Shown here piece by piece: positions 40,678-53,925 of a stretch of DNA of 64,000 bases. The translations under genes and the position numbers were made by a program. The stretch is taken from contig JABYQQ010000001.1 in the NCBI GenBank assembly GCA_022605405.1, positions 1,984,001 through 2,048,000 of the forward strand, given 5' to 3'. The stretch is from Earliella scabrosa (lineage: Eukaryota; Basidiomycota; Agaricomycetes; Polyporales; Polyporaceae). Every line of letters starts with the position of its first letter. Positions within the stretch are counted from its first letter, which is position 1. Under the pieces are notes generated by a model. That model was not told the origin of the DNA. It did not search any database and saw only the letters and a list, made by a program, of their open reading frames with translations.

Positions 40678-43600
40678 ATGGAAACGGCCGTCAACGGCCA
40701 CGCTATCAACGGTTTTACCCCCCACACGCCCTTCCAGAATGGCAAGATCCACCACGAACCGACGCTCGAGGAGCTCGAGAGGGAACTCCCCGTGGTCATG
40801 GACGGACAGATACCGCTTGGAGAGCTAGTGTCCCGTCTTGTGCAAACGATGTACGCTGAGCTGGTCGAAATGGCGGAAACGTGAGTCCGGACCAGGTGAG
40901 GCGTCCTGCTGTCTCTCATAACCAGTGGCAGCATGCCCAATATGTCCGACGTCGCTCGAAAACGGGTTGTCGCAGACTGGGTAGTCAAGATGAAACGTCA
41001 AGTCGTCAAAGTGTACGCCATCGCCAAGTGGTCTCGCGACGCCGGCGTGGTTCAGAAGGCTATGGTACTTGCGTCGTTTGCATGCTGGTTAGCCGCGTCG
41101 AGGCTCATGCACCTGTCCAGAATATCACGGCCTTCCTCATGGATCAGAACCGGCAGTTCGAGGAGGCTATCATGGGCTTGAAGTATGGCAGAGATAGCTT
41201 GGACCCTGCGAGGTACGTCGGTCTTCCTCGAACACCATGCGCGGATGCGGCAGGATGGGCGGTTCTTGTGGAATTTGCTGCTTACACCCGAAGCGTGAGA
41301 GTCTCACTGTAAACCTTATTGTATTCACCAGACTTCGAAATCACGACCTTCTCACTTCCCTCGACGTGCTCACGACTGGCACGTACCGACGACTACCAGC
41401 ATGCATCAAGGTATGTGGTTTGCACGGACGTGCGCTCGCATTTGTTGAAACCTGATCCCAGGAACTGATCGTTCCGCCAACACCCCTCACCGATGACGAA
41501 GTCGTTCGGACACTTGCTGACATCGAGCACGCTATGCGTTTCCGTCTCCGTATGTCGGAGATCGTTCCTTGGGAGATGTCGCAGTATCGAATAGGTACGT
41601 CGCCGTTCTATAGTCAGATAGCTCATCTGCCAACCCAGTCGTTCAGGCAACGGTCGTGTGTTCTTCACCGCACCGAAGCTGTTTGAACTATCACTATGCC
41701 TGCGCGGTGCACGTCCGAACGATGGGTGGTTCTTCGTCAACGTCACCTTTCTGTTCACCGTCGGCGGCGATCAGACAGGGATGCAAGGTAGCGTGTTTGA
41801 GTCTCGTTTGGTACCACAGCATGCCAACATCAGCAGAGTTCCCCCGCACGCCATCTGGCATGCTGAAGCGCAACATCACGGACGAGGCGGATGCCCGTCT
41901 AGCATTCTACCTTCCCCCCGATGAACCTCCACCCCCAGGCGCTGAGGCGCCACCGCGGCCACAACTACCGGACGGTGTGGTCGATGCTCCGCTTGTCCGC
42001 GTCTTCAACTTCCTTCGTAAGTACACTGTATGTCAACCTCGCCCAGGTATTGAACTAGCGCTAGAAATGATGTCCCTCGCATATCAACTTGAGATTCTGT
42101 GGTTACAGGTCAGTTATGATAAATGCTCCGATGCGCAACCAGCTAACGTCGCGCAGGCTGAGCGCATGCGTTCGCTGGGCTGGGCAGAATATCTCACCGT
42201 CGAGATGACAAAGAGTCGTCAATCGATGGTCGTGCACTACTGGGTCCGGAAGCCGCCACAACGACGACGGGCGCCCAGTCAACAACGGCCACTGCCGCTG
42301 TTGGGTGGCAAGCTCACCATCTCCATAGTGCAAGTGAAGGAACAGACGGGACGGAACGCGATGCGGTCTCCCCGCGCTCGTGTTCTCGCTGAGCTGCAGT
42401 CGCGGCCAAAGCTGCAAGCTTCACGACCATCGGATGAGGTCGAGCATATGCGGTTTGACATTAAGTGGGAACCTGAGCCAGGCGCACTCGGTGTCAATCC
42501 TGCCCTGGAGGACATGTATATGCCTCCAGGAGAGCTTCAGATCGTACGTGGGCTCGTGGTCACCATACTACGCCGCTGACGGACGTGTACAGAATCCGGA
42601 AGATCTCGACTTCGAGAGCCTGCTGCGAAGAGTCATCCGACGTCATACAGAAGGTGTCATGAAGTTCTTCCAGGCGCACCTGCAGCGTGGCGTAGCGACG
42701 CGCAATGTGTTTTCCCCGCCCGGCGAGGTGACGTTCGTCTCGAATGGTATGCTTTCCCACCTATCCGACCCTGGTCAAAGCTAACGGCTATGCAGAAGGT
42801 CACCCGTCACTACGTGTGCACCTCTGCGCAGACGAGGTCGTCATCGTCACTGTTGACCCACGGACAGGACGGCTAACCCTACGCGACACGGGCGACCTCG
42901 CGGCTGCTGGCCGTGGGCCCCGCTTTGCTGCGATTACGGAGAAGCTCAACGAGATCCCATACATGCTCCCCCAGGCGCTTGTAACATTACGTGTCTCGGT
43001 GAGTACTTTCGTTGTTATGGACCTTGCGTACGTCTCACCTCTGTCGGCCTGCAGACGATCACCGACCTTGCCGAGCAGAAGGTGCAGTACTTGGGACTCC
43101 AGAGCTTCCGCATGCGGAACTTCTCTAGCGACGGTGAGTTGCCTGTGCCTCTTGTCTCTTGAGTCCGAGGTGACTGAATCCCGTGCATAGAACTCAAGAA
43201 GCTCGGGCCGGACGCTCAAGGCACGCTCTACATCCAGCTGGGCAACTTTCCGATGCACTATCTGGTGCTGGTGATCACAGACCAGGACTTCCGGTACGCG
43301 CTGATCAGCGTGAAGGAGGTCGAGAGCTCCCTGAATCACGATCTGAAGATGGAGGACATCGGGTGGCTGAATGTACGGCGGATACACGGCGACGACGTTG
43401 CTGTCGAGGGCGGGGTTGGACCGGACCCTGTCACGGGTCAAAAGAGAAAGCGCGATGACGGCTTCGGGCGGACTGCGCCGTCCGGCGAGGATTATCCAAC
43501 AAGGTACGGCTTCGAAATATGGTGCGGACGTGATTCATGCATGCTGACTTCGACAAGTTTTCGTCTGGAGACGAAGGTCTTGCGGGAGCTGTATGCCTAC

Positions 43601-44958
43601 TGTTGGTCAGTACTGCAAAAACTTACAAGTGATCTGTGACCGCTGACGGTCCTTTGCTTAGTGCCCGTGTTGCGTACACAAAGGTCGAGCAGCAGTTCAA
43701 GCTTCGTGGCATTCCCTTCACGCACGTCAACTCGGCGCTGAGCACGTACATCCCCGAGTTCGGGAACGTGCAGTCCTCCCTGGCGCGGACGATCCCTGCA
43801 CTCTGCGTGCAGTCTTCGGACATCTTGTCGGGGGCACCAGCAGCGGAAGCGGCGATGCCCAACATTCGTGTAATTCCGCTCAACTGGTGGTCGAACGACG
43901 ACGCGAAGGTCGTGACGTGCGTGAAGCTCAAGTACGTGCAGCAGCCGATCGGGAAGCGCGCCAGCGGAAGCACGGTCATTCGCCCGTCGAAGCGCATCAT
44001 TTACGACACGCGCGAGGCGATCGTGTCCTTTTTGTCCGACAACGTCGACAAGTGCGTGGACGAGTTCCTGGAGGAGTGGGCACGGGTCTCCAAGATGGTC
44101 GTCATCGCGCGCGAGGGTAAGCTGCGATCCCACACCATGGCTCATATCTTACGTGGCTGACGTCCGTTGGCAGTGGCCCAGATGTCGTCGAAATACCTGT
44201 GGACCGACGTCCGGCTCATCTCCTTCGACCTCCAGACCGTCGAGTTTGCGTATGCAGCCGACTACTCCGTCTCCCTCACCTGCACGGACGAGCTCTCGAC
44301 GAACCGGAGCTCATACCACCTCCGCTTCGGGCGCGTGCTCCCGGACGACGTCATGCAGATCGACGACGCGCCGGACCCGACGCACAACCCGCACGAGGAC
44401 GCGGAGCTGTTCCTGTGCAGCCTCCTCTCGCACGGCAAACTCTCGACCGCGCTCCACCGGCTCGTCACGCTCCTGCGCGAGACCCTGCCCGTCGTCGCCG
44501 AGCTCGAGGACATCCGCGTCGCGGCTGCCCGCCGTGGCGCCGCGATCGACACCTTCCCAAAGTCCGCAGGGTGGTTCCGCGTCCTGTATGGCGACCTTCG
44601 GCACGCGCTCGACTTCAGGTTAATGACTGGCGCGCGCGTTGTCATCCTAGACGGCTCACACACGCTCTTCGAGGATGGCGTTGACGGGCGTTCTGCTCGT
44701 CGGCCGGTGGGGAAGCCTCAAGTGTTGCCTACGAGGGATAACTCGGTCGCGTTGCAGCCTATACCGGAATTCCGGATGCTAGTCCGGGAGGCGATCAAGG
44801 CTGCTGTTGCCAATGGCGTGCGTGGACAGTTTGCGCCCATTGACATTGGGGCTATATGTGATGTTGCTGCTGTGAGGGTCGTGGGGCGGATGCTGCACCA
44901 GAAGGTTGTGGAGAAGCTGGCGCAGACAAGGCCGGCATCTTCAATGTCATCTTCGTAG
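40678..44958 (+). CDS. MED14: Mediator complex subunit 14 (Rgr1-type)
   Basis: MED14 is the scaffold joining the head, middle and tail of Mediator, which links activators to RNA polymerase II; nuclear. From ATG 40678 (METAVNGHAINGF) the conserved N-terminal region reads PLGELVSRLVQTMYAELVEM, ARKRVVADWVVKMKRQVVKV, YAIAKWSRDAGVVQKAM, NITAFLMDQNRQFEEAIMGL and LRNHDLLTSLDVLTTGTYRR-LPACIK, spread over several exons. Later exons give the DEVVRTLADIEHAMRFRLRM region and a long repeated-domain body (WFFVNVTFLFTVGGDQ, VFNFLR, GPRFAAITEKLNEIPYMLPQ). The end is SSKYLWTDVRLISFDLQTVE, WFRVLYGDLRHALDFRL and KVVEKLAQTRPASSMSSS, TAG at 44956-44958. It has about 15 introns. Its total length is about 1,100 residues, usual for fungi. 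It is single-copy and essential in model yeasts. Confidence 0.88.
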
Positions 44959-46169
44959 CACGGGTGTGACATGTACCGATATCATTATTCGTGCAGCTTC
45001 GTTGGATGCGTATGCCATCTTGTCAAAGCACATACCTCCAGCACATTTTCTTTCCAACTTAATGCAGAAGAGCAAAAGGTGCTGAACAGAAGCCATGCGT
45101 TATAATCCTGTGCTACTACATCGCAACTACACAGCACATCGTAGTCTATCAGACGAACGCCCTCCTCGCTGGCAAGCAGGACCGCGGCTGCAAGCAGCGC
45201 GCGGACACCGCAAGCCAAACGTCCTCGAGACCGCCGTGAGGCGGCCATGTTCTCGGTTATACGAGGGGGCGCGTGTGTCATCGACTAGACTAGAAGGATG
45301 TGGCATGTGTAAACATGCGAGACTCGAGTTAGTACCTATAAAATAGATCCTAGCTGAGTATGTTCTGAGGAAACAACCATGTCGGACGACGGCTTATATA
45401 CGAGGCCGGGGGGTGGTCCGTGCGCGAGGAAGTTTTATGGCACGTGTGCGGTGCAATCGTGCTCGATTTGCGGGTGTGGGGCGCCTATGCGGGGCGCTCA
45501 GCACCGAGCGCTGAAGGCTGAGCTTGGCAGAAGATTCAGAAGAGCCCACGCAAACGTAGCCGTTGTCGATTGATGGGGAATCCAGGCATGCAACGTACAA
45601 CAGCTCGGAAACAATTGTCGAAGGGCTGCTGGACAAATGGATTACAATGTTACTTATTACGAGCGTCGAGGCCGGCTACCACCGAGTTCCATACTGATAC
45701 ATGCAACGCGACATACTCATGCGAGATGATAAACTGTGAACGAGTGCGAGAGAGTAGGGAGTATAAGTATACGTAGTACAGTGTTTCAGCAAAGTTCAAA
45801 CACGATTGACTCTAAGTTAGACGAAGGAGCGGTCACGACGTGTGCGTCGTGTGCTAGCAGCTATGGTATGTGACAACAAATTCATCAATGCGCATCGGCC
45901 AGACTTGGCGAGACGCGGTTCTAGGGCGACCCTCAATTCCCATGTGCAGCGCCAGCCGACGAGAGAGCATCTGGACCGACAGTTCAGCCTCGCCCGTTGT
46001 GAAGGCCGCAGTCAGGAATTCCCAACGCACGCACCGGAAGAGCCAGACCGGAGCAATGCGAGCCCCAAAACAACATACACGTTTCAGGTTCGCATACCGA
46101 GTCCGCTTCCGGTGTCAGCCCACGGTCCACCCGTCCGGCGTTGCACGGACTGAGCATCCAAACATCCGC
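44959..46169. other. Intergenic, no gene assigned
   Basis: Only short open stretches occur, for example a Cys/Gly/Arg-rich one at 45379-45573. None has a recognisable motif, exon chain or promoter. It lies between the convergent MED14 gene and the next minus-strand gene. Confidence 0.45.
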
Positions 46170-47459
46170 TCATCGTAGCATCCGCAATTGTTGCGCGACG
46201 ACGAGCGAGTCCTGCGTGAGCCGCTTCCCCTTCTTCTCGAGCACCCACTTGCGCGCCACCCCTTCCGGTTTCCTCGGAGGCGAGTCTGGCTCCACCACGG
46301 TGGGGGAGGTGCGGATAGCGAGCGAGACCTCCATCGTGCGTCCGCGCACAGGCGTGGGCGCAGCGACGACGCGCCCTGTGCTGCTCTGCGGAGGCCTCCA
46401 GCTCGATGGCGTCTGCTGGATGCGGTTACCGCGATTCGTGGGCGTCGAGGGTAAGGTGTGTGTCGCCGACCGCGGTTTGGGCGGCGTGGGCGCGCGTATG
46501 GGCGCACGCACGGGCGCGGACTCGGGGATGTGCTCGGGGATGTGCATGTTGAGGAACGGCTCGTCAGGGTTGAGCACGATGAGCACAGGGCGCTCCCTGT
46601 GGGCACCGTTTGACCGCGCACGCTCCCGTACCTGCAAGCTCTCCTTCCTGCGCACAGGCGCGGACTGAGGAGTGGATGGGACTGGGGATGTAATTGGCAG
46701 TGGTACGGGCACAGGCTCCGGTGCGCGTCGCATGTGCGGCGTGGAGTTCATGCGCCTGAGCTGGGCACGCGGCGGTGCGGACGACGGATTGGAAGTATGT
46801 GGAAGTGTGGCGGGAGCAGGAGAGGCAACATGCATGGCAGGTTTCGTTAATGCTGAGATGGAGTGATCGCGCACTGGTACTCGGTCTGGTAGAGGGAGCG
46901 GAGGAGGCGGAGGCTTGGGGATTCTCGGCACTGTGGGTAGTGGTCGCAAAGCACTCTTCTCCCTGTCCGACGCCACGGGAAAAGGTAGTGCATGTGGATA
47001 GTGTGGCATCTCCTTCTCCCCGTCCGCGGCTAATGGTCGCGTGAGTTTGACCAAACCGACCGACTTGCTCTTCGAGTGTGTGCGTGTAGGCGGTGGCACC
47101 ATAACGAGCTCTGAAGAGGAGGCGGAGGGCAAGACTGGGATGGGCACGCGAGAGTTGCTCCGAGAATGGGAATGGGTACGTGACCTAGAACTTGAAGTAG
47201 AAGATCCAGTTCCTGCACGAGGCCTGCCCGTCGAGTCGCCCGCGACGTAGTCTAGCGGATCTGGAAGTGGGCGAGGAGGAGACGTTGAGTTTGAACGTCG
47301 AAGGCGATGGGGGGGAGTAGAAGTAGCCCACGAGCTCGGGGGAAAGAGTACATCCTCGGGTGGATAATGTAGCTTCCAACTTGATGGAGAAGCCAGTGAA
47401 GGCTGCGCCGGGAGTGGAGGTAGCTGTGGAGGCACCTGGTAGACCGCGTTCCCTGGCAT
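46170..47459 (-). CDS. Disordered Ser/Pro/Arg-rich protein with conserved-looking C-terminus
   Basis: A single-exon gene of 429 residues, start MPGNAVYQVPPQLPPLPAQP (47459), TAG at 46170-46172. Most of the sequence is low-complexity: an RSRTHSHSRSNSR stretch, poly-proline PPPPPLPLP and many Ser-Pro sites. Two parts look structured: RERPVLIVLNPDEPFLNMHI in the middle, and the last 30 residues, VARKWVLEKKGKRLTQDSLV then VAQQLRMLR, predicted helical and basic. I know no function. The pattern (disordered body, short conserved helix) fits a regulatory or scaffold protein whose C-terminus binds a partner. The open frame is uninterrupted and long for a GC-rich region, which supports coding. Confidence 0.6.
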   Translation of the reverse strand: MPGNAVYQVPPQLPPLPAQPSLASPSSWKLHYPPEDVLFPPSSWATSTPPHRLRRSNSTSPPRPLPDPLDYVAGDSTGRPRAGTGSSTSSSRSRTHSHSRSNSRVPIPVLPSASSSELVMVPPPTRTHSKSKSVGLVKLTRPLAADGEKEMPHYPHALPFPVASDREKSALRPLPTVPRIPKPPPPPLPLPDRVPVRDHSISALTKPAMHVASPAPATLPHTSNPSSAPPRAQLRRMNSTPHMRRAPEPVPVPLPITSPVPSTPQSAPVRRKESLQVRERARSNGAHRERPVLIVLNPDEPFLNMHIPEHIPESAPVRAPIRAPTPPKPRSATHTLPSTPTNRGNRIQQTPSSWRPPQSSTGRVVAAPTPVRGRTMEVSLAIRTSPTVVEPDSPPRKPEGVARKWVLEKKGKRLTQDSLVVAQQLRMLR

Positions 47460-48985
47460 AGGAGGTACCTTGTCCTAGTGTGGAAGCTTCTGAAGAGAAC
47501 CAACGGAGGGCAGCGAGAAGAGAAGGTTTGTACGTAGCAGGCCAGCGCGATCAAAAAAGTCGAAGGTGGGCATCCTTGCTCGAGACCGGTACATATACCG
47601 CGTTGGCGCCGTGGTCGAGTTTCGTCTCGTCGCGGCTCGACAATCTTCCCCTCTCCATTCGGGGACTCCGCAACGTGATGGTTCGGTACGAAAGCAGGAA
47701 TGTTCTGATGCCCACGATGCACGGGGCGCGCAGTCGCTATGCTGTCGCGATGACGATGTAAAGACAGATGCCTGGCTATGCCTGGAAGGGGGTCGTGTTG
47801 TCAGTTTGTGCGTCAACGAAATCAAAGGCGGTGTGCAACCGACGCGCCTAGATCCCATACCCGATGCACAGTCCCGACGCAACGGGGGACATTCTGTCGG
47901 GTTGCGCTGGATGATGAGATCAAGGACAGAGATCATCCTATTCGATAACCGCATCCGCAGGTGATCAGGAACCCTCCTGAGTTCTGGGTTGACTCTATTC
48001 TCCACCTCCCTCCACCGTGGCGCAGAACAGGGGTCTATATCTGGGCGTTGAACCCCACTGGAAAAGCCTTTGAATGCCTTTGTCCAATGCGGGCACACTC
48101 GCCCGACTTGGCGCGTATCGGGTGAACGAATTCGTTGCCTTCACACTGTATCCAGGTCCCTGCGTGGAGGCGACTCGGGAAGTGGTGGCGTCACACCCTA
48201 CTGGCCCAGGCCACGCGCCCAGACACGCCACCATTGACCTCATGAGGGAAGGTGGTGGTACGCGTGCAACCATTCATGCCGAGCTCGCGGATGTATCCAG
48301 ATGTATCCCCACACAGTGGATATGGCCAAGAAAATGACCATCGGTCCCGCACAGTCCCGCACCCTCTCGATGAAGGCTCCATTGGAACTGCTAACATGGT
48401 CACCGGCCAGTACCAGTCCCGCCCGTTCGGTGTTCCGGAACAAGCGGCGCGGAGTGGGGGACGTGGAATCTGGATGGCACTGGATGCCACCGATCCCGCT
48501 CCCCGTGCTGCAGTGAATAATGTCAGACATGGCCACCGCTAACATGAAACATGACATGACACACAGGATATCGGTACGCCTGCGCGCGGACGCGAACGTG
48601 AACTTGCAGTCTTGCACAGATGGATGCGCCCACCGCGGGATCCGGATGAGTATGTACTGTTCATATGCGATTGCACTCACCTGTTCCTGCACCGTCGTCT
48701 GGCTTCTGCATCCGACCGCAGGAAAGGTGCGCCAGGTATCATTGCGAACCAGTGGCTGTACAATCCTGTACACAGCAGCCACACTAGGGGATGCGTGGAA
48801 GGGAAGATGTCGACATATCTATATCTGCGGTGTGCATATCCGGGGAAGCCAACAGAATACACGGGGGCGTATACAACATCGAGAAGACATCAGAGCTGGA
48901 GTAACTTAAACCATACGCGATTAGCATGATGTGGATAAACATAGATAGATGTATGCAAAGGTGTCCGGTCACGTCAGGGTTCGTA
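47460..48985. other. Intergenic, no firm gene
   Basis: Minus-strand open stretches (47475-48098 and 48240-48782) are long, but their sequences are Arg/Ser-rich and lack family patterns or linking splice sites. The second contains one hydrophobic run (PMVIFLAISTVWGYIWI). I leave them uncalled. The region should contain the promoter of the 46170 gene and the 3' flank of the large gene. Confidence 0.4.
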
Positions 48986-51900
48986 TCATGTCGGCGGCCA
49001 CGAGTGCGCGAGCGTATCCTGTGCGTAGTTCCACCCGAACCAATTCGGCTGCAGATATCTCGACAGGGCGCAGCTCGTGCTCGCCCACGCATCGGCGAAG
49101 ACGCCGCTCCAGCTACCGCGCTGGAGACTGCTGAAGACCGCGAAAATGGACCAAGGTGGACATGTGGGTATCGTGTGGCTGGTGGTATCAGGTTTGAAGA
49201 GATGAATGTAGAGATCCGGATAAAATGCGTCGTAATATGTTGTGAGGAAGATTTTTCGTGCCTGGACAACGGAGTACCTGCGCGACGCAAGCCATCAGTG
49301 CATCGCGCAACGTGACGGATGGAACGTGACATACCGATACATCGCTGCCAAGAGCAGCAGCTGGAAGAGAACGAAGAACGCAACGGACCGCCAGCTGAGA
49401 ACGTTCCACGGAGTCTGCACGCCAGCACTGCCTATAGGCTGCGCGAATCACAATGATCCTCAGAATTCTGCACAGAACACGCAACACAAGCATGAATGGA
49501 ATGCTTACCAGCAGGGCGCTCTTTCCCAGCGTGCCCCTGAGGGGCGCATGCTTGCTCTTGAGCTCGCTCTCCGTGCGCTGCGCCCTCTGCAGCGTCTGGG
49601 CGATCTGGCTCCGGGCGAGCTGCGCAGCCTTGCATTGCTCCTGCAAAGCGGCATACATGCGTTCGTCAAAAACGGCGAGCTCGGTCGACCTAGGACAGCA
49701 CAATTAGACCAAAATACCTTGTCGCGAGCGCGCATGGCATACCTGTCGGCGTCGCTCAGCTCGTGCGCCATGGACGACACCTGCTCCCGCAGACGCATCA
49801 CCGCCTCGTTATGGGTCAGCGGTGTCCGGCTGACGATCGAATCTTCCTCCTCCACCGCAGGCTCCTCGATCTCGCGCCCCATCGCATCGACCACCCGGAC
49901 CACGCTCCTACTGCGAGGAGTGGCGGAAGACGCAGGCCGAGCATCGTTCCGAGGAGTTGATGGCACCGTAGCACGATGATCGGATACAGGCGCTTCTTTA
50001 CGTTCGAGAGGAGGCTCGACTGGAGGCTCGGGGACCGCCTCAGTCTCGACTTGCTCCCGCCCGTACGCATCCAGCACCCTGATCCCTGGCGATTTCTTGC
50101 GAATGCGATTCCGTAAGGAAGGTGGCGTGGGCGGAGGTCCGACAGAGGACTCATCGGGAAGCGCGCTCGAGGCTGCCGAGGCATCACCGTTCACTGAGGC
50201 ACCCGCAGCGGAGGAGTCGGCGTTCTGGGGTTCTGCCCCGGAGTCCTTCGACTCCACACTATCGCCTGCTGCGGGCCGTTCGACAGCACCCTCAGACGCG
50301 GTCTCGGACTCGAGATCAAAGCGGACCTTCAAGATGCTCCCGCGTCTGCGCGCGGAGGGTGCCGGTGCTGGAGTCGCTACCCAGCCTCCAGGAGGGGCAG
50401 GCGTTCGGGCCGGCAGAGTACTCGCACGCGAGAGTGTTGAAGGTGGGGTAGCCAGCCCGCTATCAGAGGAGGTCGATGAATTGAAATCAGGAGGTGGCGC
50501 TGAACTCGACCGCTCCACTGGCTCTTTGATGAGTTGACGAGTCGGTGCGGGGGTAGCCATCCAGGCGCCTGGAGGGCGAGGTGTCTTCATGGCGGTAAGA
50601 TCGCCCTGAAGGACATCTCGACTCTGCATCAATGGAGTATGGTCTCCCCCATCTTCTTCATCAGTGGAAGGCGGTCCAGGAAGGTCAGGGAGGCCACGAG
50701 GGGGAGGTGGGGTCTCGAACTCCGCCTTGGGCGTGTAGAATTGTGGTCTTCGTGGAGGTGTCTGTAGGCTGAACGTGGGCTGAGAATCCGGAGACGGCGG
50801 TGTTAGAGGAGGTGACGCAAGTGGAGATGTCGACCGCGGTGGTTGGGTGTCCTGGGGTTGAGACGTGTGGCCGTTGAGGGCGTTGGTAGGTGGCTCGGAT
50901 AGTGGTGTTGTGGTGACCTCCGGCGGAGGAAGTGCTACGGGTTTCGCGGTAGGCGTGCCAGTAGTCACTCGGGCATCGTCTTCGCTCGCTTGTGGAGGGA
51001 AGTTGAGTACAGATCCGAGCAACACGTAGGGAGACGCTTACCGGATGAAGAGAAATCGTCATGACCATCCACAATGGGCACCGGGGGAAGGTCGTCAATG
51101 CTGCTGACCTCGATCCGAGGAGGGATCGAGCCGACAGACTCTGTAAACTCCGTTACACTCCTCCTGTGACTCTTCTTTTTCTCTGGCAGACCCGACGTCG
51201 ACAACGTGCCGTTGTGTCCGCTCTTCCTGGGTGACCGAACGGGAATATGGCTGGGGGTGGTTGCGCTAGCAGATAATGAAGTGCGACTGGACGGTCGCGG
51301 TGGTCTTTGAGGCGACTCCTCTTCACGCTCGAACGGCGGTAAGGGTTTGTGATTCGGGAACTTGAAACCGAAACGCGAGTGGAAGCCTGTAGAAGGCTCG
51401 GCCTTCTCTGGCGGTGGCGTTGACGGGACTGGAGACTTCGAACGGGCATGTGGCGAGGGCTTGTTGTCGGCCGGCGAATGAAGCATGGGCGACTTCGGGC
51501 GTGTGACCCTGTCGCCCACGGGAGACTTGCTACGAGGAATCGGGGAGGGCACGCTCAGGCTGTTGCCATGCGTGAAGCTGCCCCTTCGACTCCGGGGTGC
51601 AGTCGATGCTATGTGCGCTACAGAGTCATCTACTGGCGATCCAGGTCGAGAACGAGGTAGGGGAGAAAGGGACCGTCGTGCGTGCAAGCCCCAGTCAGGA
51701 CGAGGTGAGTTCCAATTTCGTTCTCGCTGGTGTTCGATCTCGTGCTCAATCTCTATCTCCACGCTGGCGCCGGATATGGAGCCAGCAGGGGAGCTTGGTC
51801 GGGAACTAGATAGGGAGGTCAAGGAATCACGCTTGTGCAAGGTCTTGGTGGTGGTTGGGGAGAGATACGACGCTGCCGAGTCTGGTCTAGACGGTGTGCT

Positions 51901-53738
51901 GATTTTCCGGACACGTTCGCTCTTGTTGAGACTGAGACTGGACGAAGAGCGGGAGAGCTTAGGGTGTGGTCGGTTCCATTCGCGTTCTCTCTCCTTGGTG
52001 CGCTCTTCCTCGAGTTCTTGCATGCGCTCCTTGTCTGTATCTCGGGGATGAGCTGTACAATCACACGCATACAAAATCCTACTCACAATCTGATCGTGAG
52101 GCGACCGAACTCGCACGAGATGACGGCCTCCCATCGTCTGTACTCGTTAGAGACGCAGCACTGCCTTTCCGGTTAAGTCGATGAGCAGGGCTACCGCGAC
52201 CGCTGCTGAGAGATCCCAACGAGTTGCGGTGAGTCAATCCTGGATGGGCGGGTGACTTTGGCAACTTGGGCACAGGAGAGTTCCATCCTCGCTCGCGCTC
52301 ATGCATTCGTTCGCGCTGACCATCTTCTTGACGCTCGTGATCTACGCAGGGTCAGCCACTGTACATACAGGGGATCTCTCGCGACTCACAGTCAGCACCC
52401 GATAAAGAGGAACTCGCTCTAGAGGCTATGGAAGCGTAAGCCTTCTATCGTCAAGCCCTCTTAGCACCACCACTCACAAGAAGAGTCCAGGTCTTCACTG
52501 CCTCGACGCACAACAGGAGGAAGATTGTTGACAGAATGAGACTTGGAATGCGAACTCCATGAGAACGGACGGGCAGAGGGGCCTCCAGAGGGTTGCGGCC
52601 GTGGCGTGGGCCCGGCTGAGTGCTTCAGTAATGGGGTACTGTTGTATCTCTGCCTCGGTATGGGGGCGCTCTCATAGCTATCCATGCCTTGCAGCGCGTT
52701 CTGCATTTCTGAATCTTGATCCAGGAGGTCTGTATGATGTACGTGAGTCGGGGAATATGGGTTGTCAGGATCGATCGAACTCACTGGAGTGCATATGCAA
52801 ATGTTCCGACAACTGGAACGTGCGCATGGGTGTACTCGTTGCGCGGGGTGGCGTTTCGGAGGAGGTATCCACCTGCACCACTGGGGGCATGGCGGTGTCG
52901 GTGCTAGAGTTCGGAGGGGGCATCGACATATCCATGACCAACTCTGGAACGAGACTGAGCTTTGCCCGACGCGTCGACAACCACAACGCACGTACGTTCT
53001 TGGGGAAGGGATGGCATAGCGGAAGTGGATCGGTCAAGACGTTGCCGTAGGGCATGAAAAGTAGACGCAGCAGAGGAGCGGAAGGACCGTTCTGAGGAAG
53101 TGGCATGTTCTGGTCTCTGGTGTGAGGTTCGTGATCCATGGGTTGATAGACTGGAACTCACTTGACTTATCGGCCTCCTCATCGCTCAAGGTCCTCCTCT
53201 TTGCCCTATGGCTAGCTCGAGCCTCTTCCACACGCGGGCTGGCCTCCACTTCACTTGCGTCGATGCTATTTCGGCGCGGCCTGCCCTTCTTCTGCGGCGT
53301 GTTGTCACGTAGTGCATGCGAGAACAGCTCCTTCAGACTTTCGCGCGCAACACTCGACGCGGTCACAGTAGATTGAGGTGGTTCGAAGTCGGATTCGGTG
53401 TCAGAGCTCGAAGGAAGCATCAGAGGACGGGAGGTAGCGCTTTGGGACGCGGTGCCGTTTGGCGAGTTGGGAGCGCGAGAAAGTAGTGCGCGAAGACGCG
53501 CTGTCGGATTGTCCGCAGGAAGACCGCTCGAGCTGGGAACACGCGGTGATTGTCTGTCAGGTATGGCCGAGGCAGACATCCGCGGGGTCGATTCAGCATC
53601 CTCGTCGTCATCTTCCGGATGCAAGAAGTCGGGGTTATGAGATGGACCAGCGACTGGGGTAAGAGCCTGATCGTGAAACTGGGGAGAGTGTCGGGGCAGG
53701 CGGAGGCGAGGCACAGAGAAGGGAGGAGACGCGTCCAT
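48986..53738 (-). CDS. Very large Ser/Pro-rich protein with repeated motifs and C-terminal membrane anchor
   Basis: Not a family I can name. The start MDASPPFSVPRLRLPRHSPQ (53738) leads into some 1,350-1,450 mostly disordered residues in about ten exons. Short motifs recur: ERGWNSPVPKLPKS, EREWNRPHPKLSRS and ERNWNSPRPDWG (51.7-52.3 kb); TPRPPGAWMATPAP and TPAPPGGWVATPAP (50.4-50.6 kb); and GIRVLDAYGRE with VVRVVDAMGRE (49.9-50.1 kb). RRRGSILKVRF contains a KVRF motif of the type that docks protein phosphatase 1. Then a coiled coil (VMRLREQVSSMAHELSDADR, MYAALQEQCKAAQLARSQIA), a predicted membrane helix (VAFFVLFQLLLLAAMY near 49345-49395), and a structured tail (KIFLTTYYDAFYPDLYIHLF, YLQPNWFGWNYAQDTLAHSW), TGA at 48986-48988. 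The layout suggests a tail-anchored or single-pass protein of the nuclear envelope or ER with a long cytosolic scaffold; this is inference. Exon borders are approximate. Confidence 0.65.
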
Positions 53739-53925
53739 GTCGTCCCCGGCGACGAGCGCGGCGTCGGGAAGACGAGGCGGGCGGGTGATGGTTCGCAGCA
53801 AACAAGGGTTGCCCGTCGAGTGACGCCGACCACACGCGTGAACAGACGCCCATGTTGATGAGACGCCCATTCCACAGTGACAGAAGCGCTGAGCGCCTGT
53901 CTGTTGTTAGGCAAGAATCGTTCAC

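Noticed and set aside
47475..48098. Minus-strand open frame of 207 residues
   Set aside because: Arg/Ser-rich sequence without family resemblance. Overlapping plus-strand frames are equally open.
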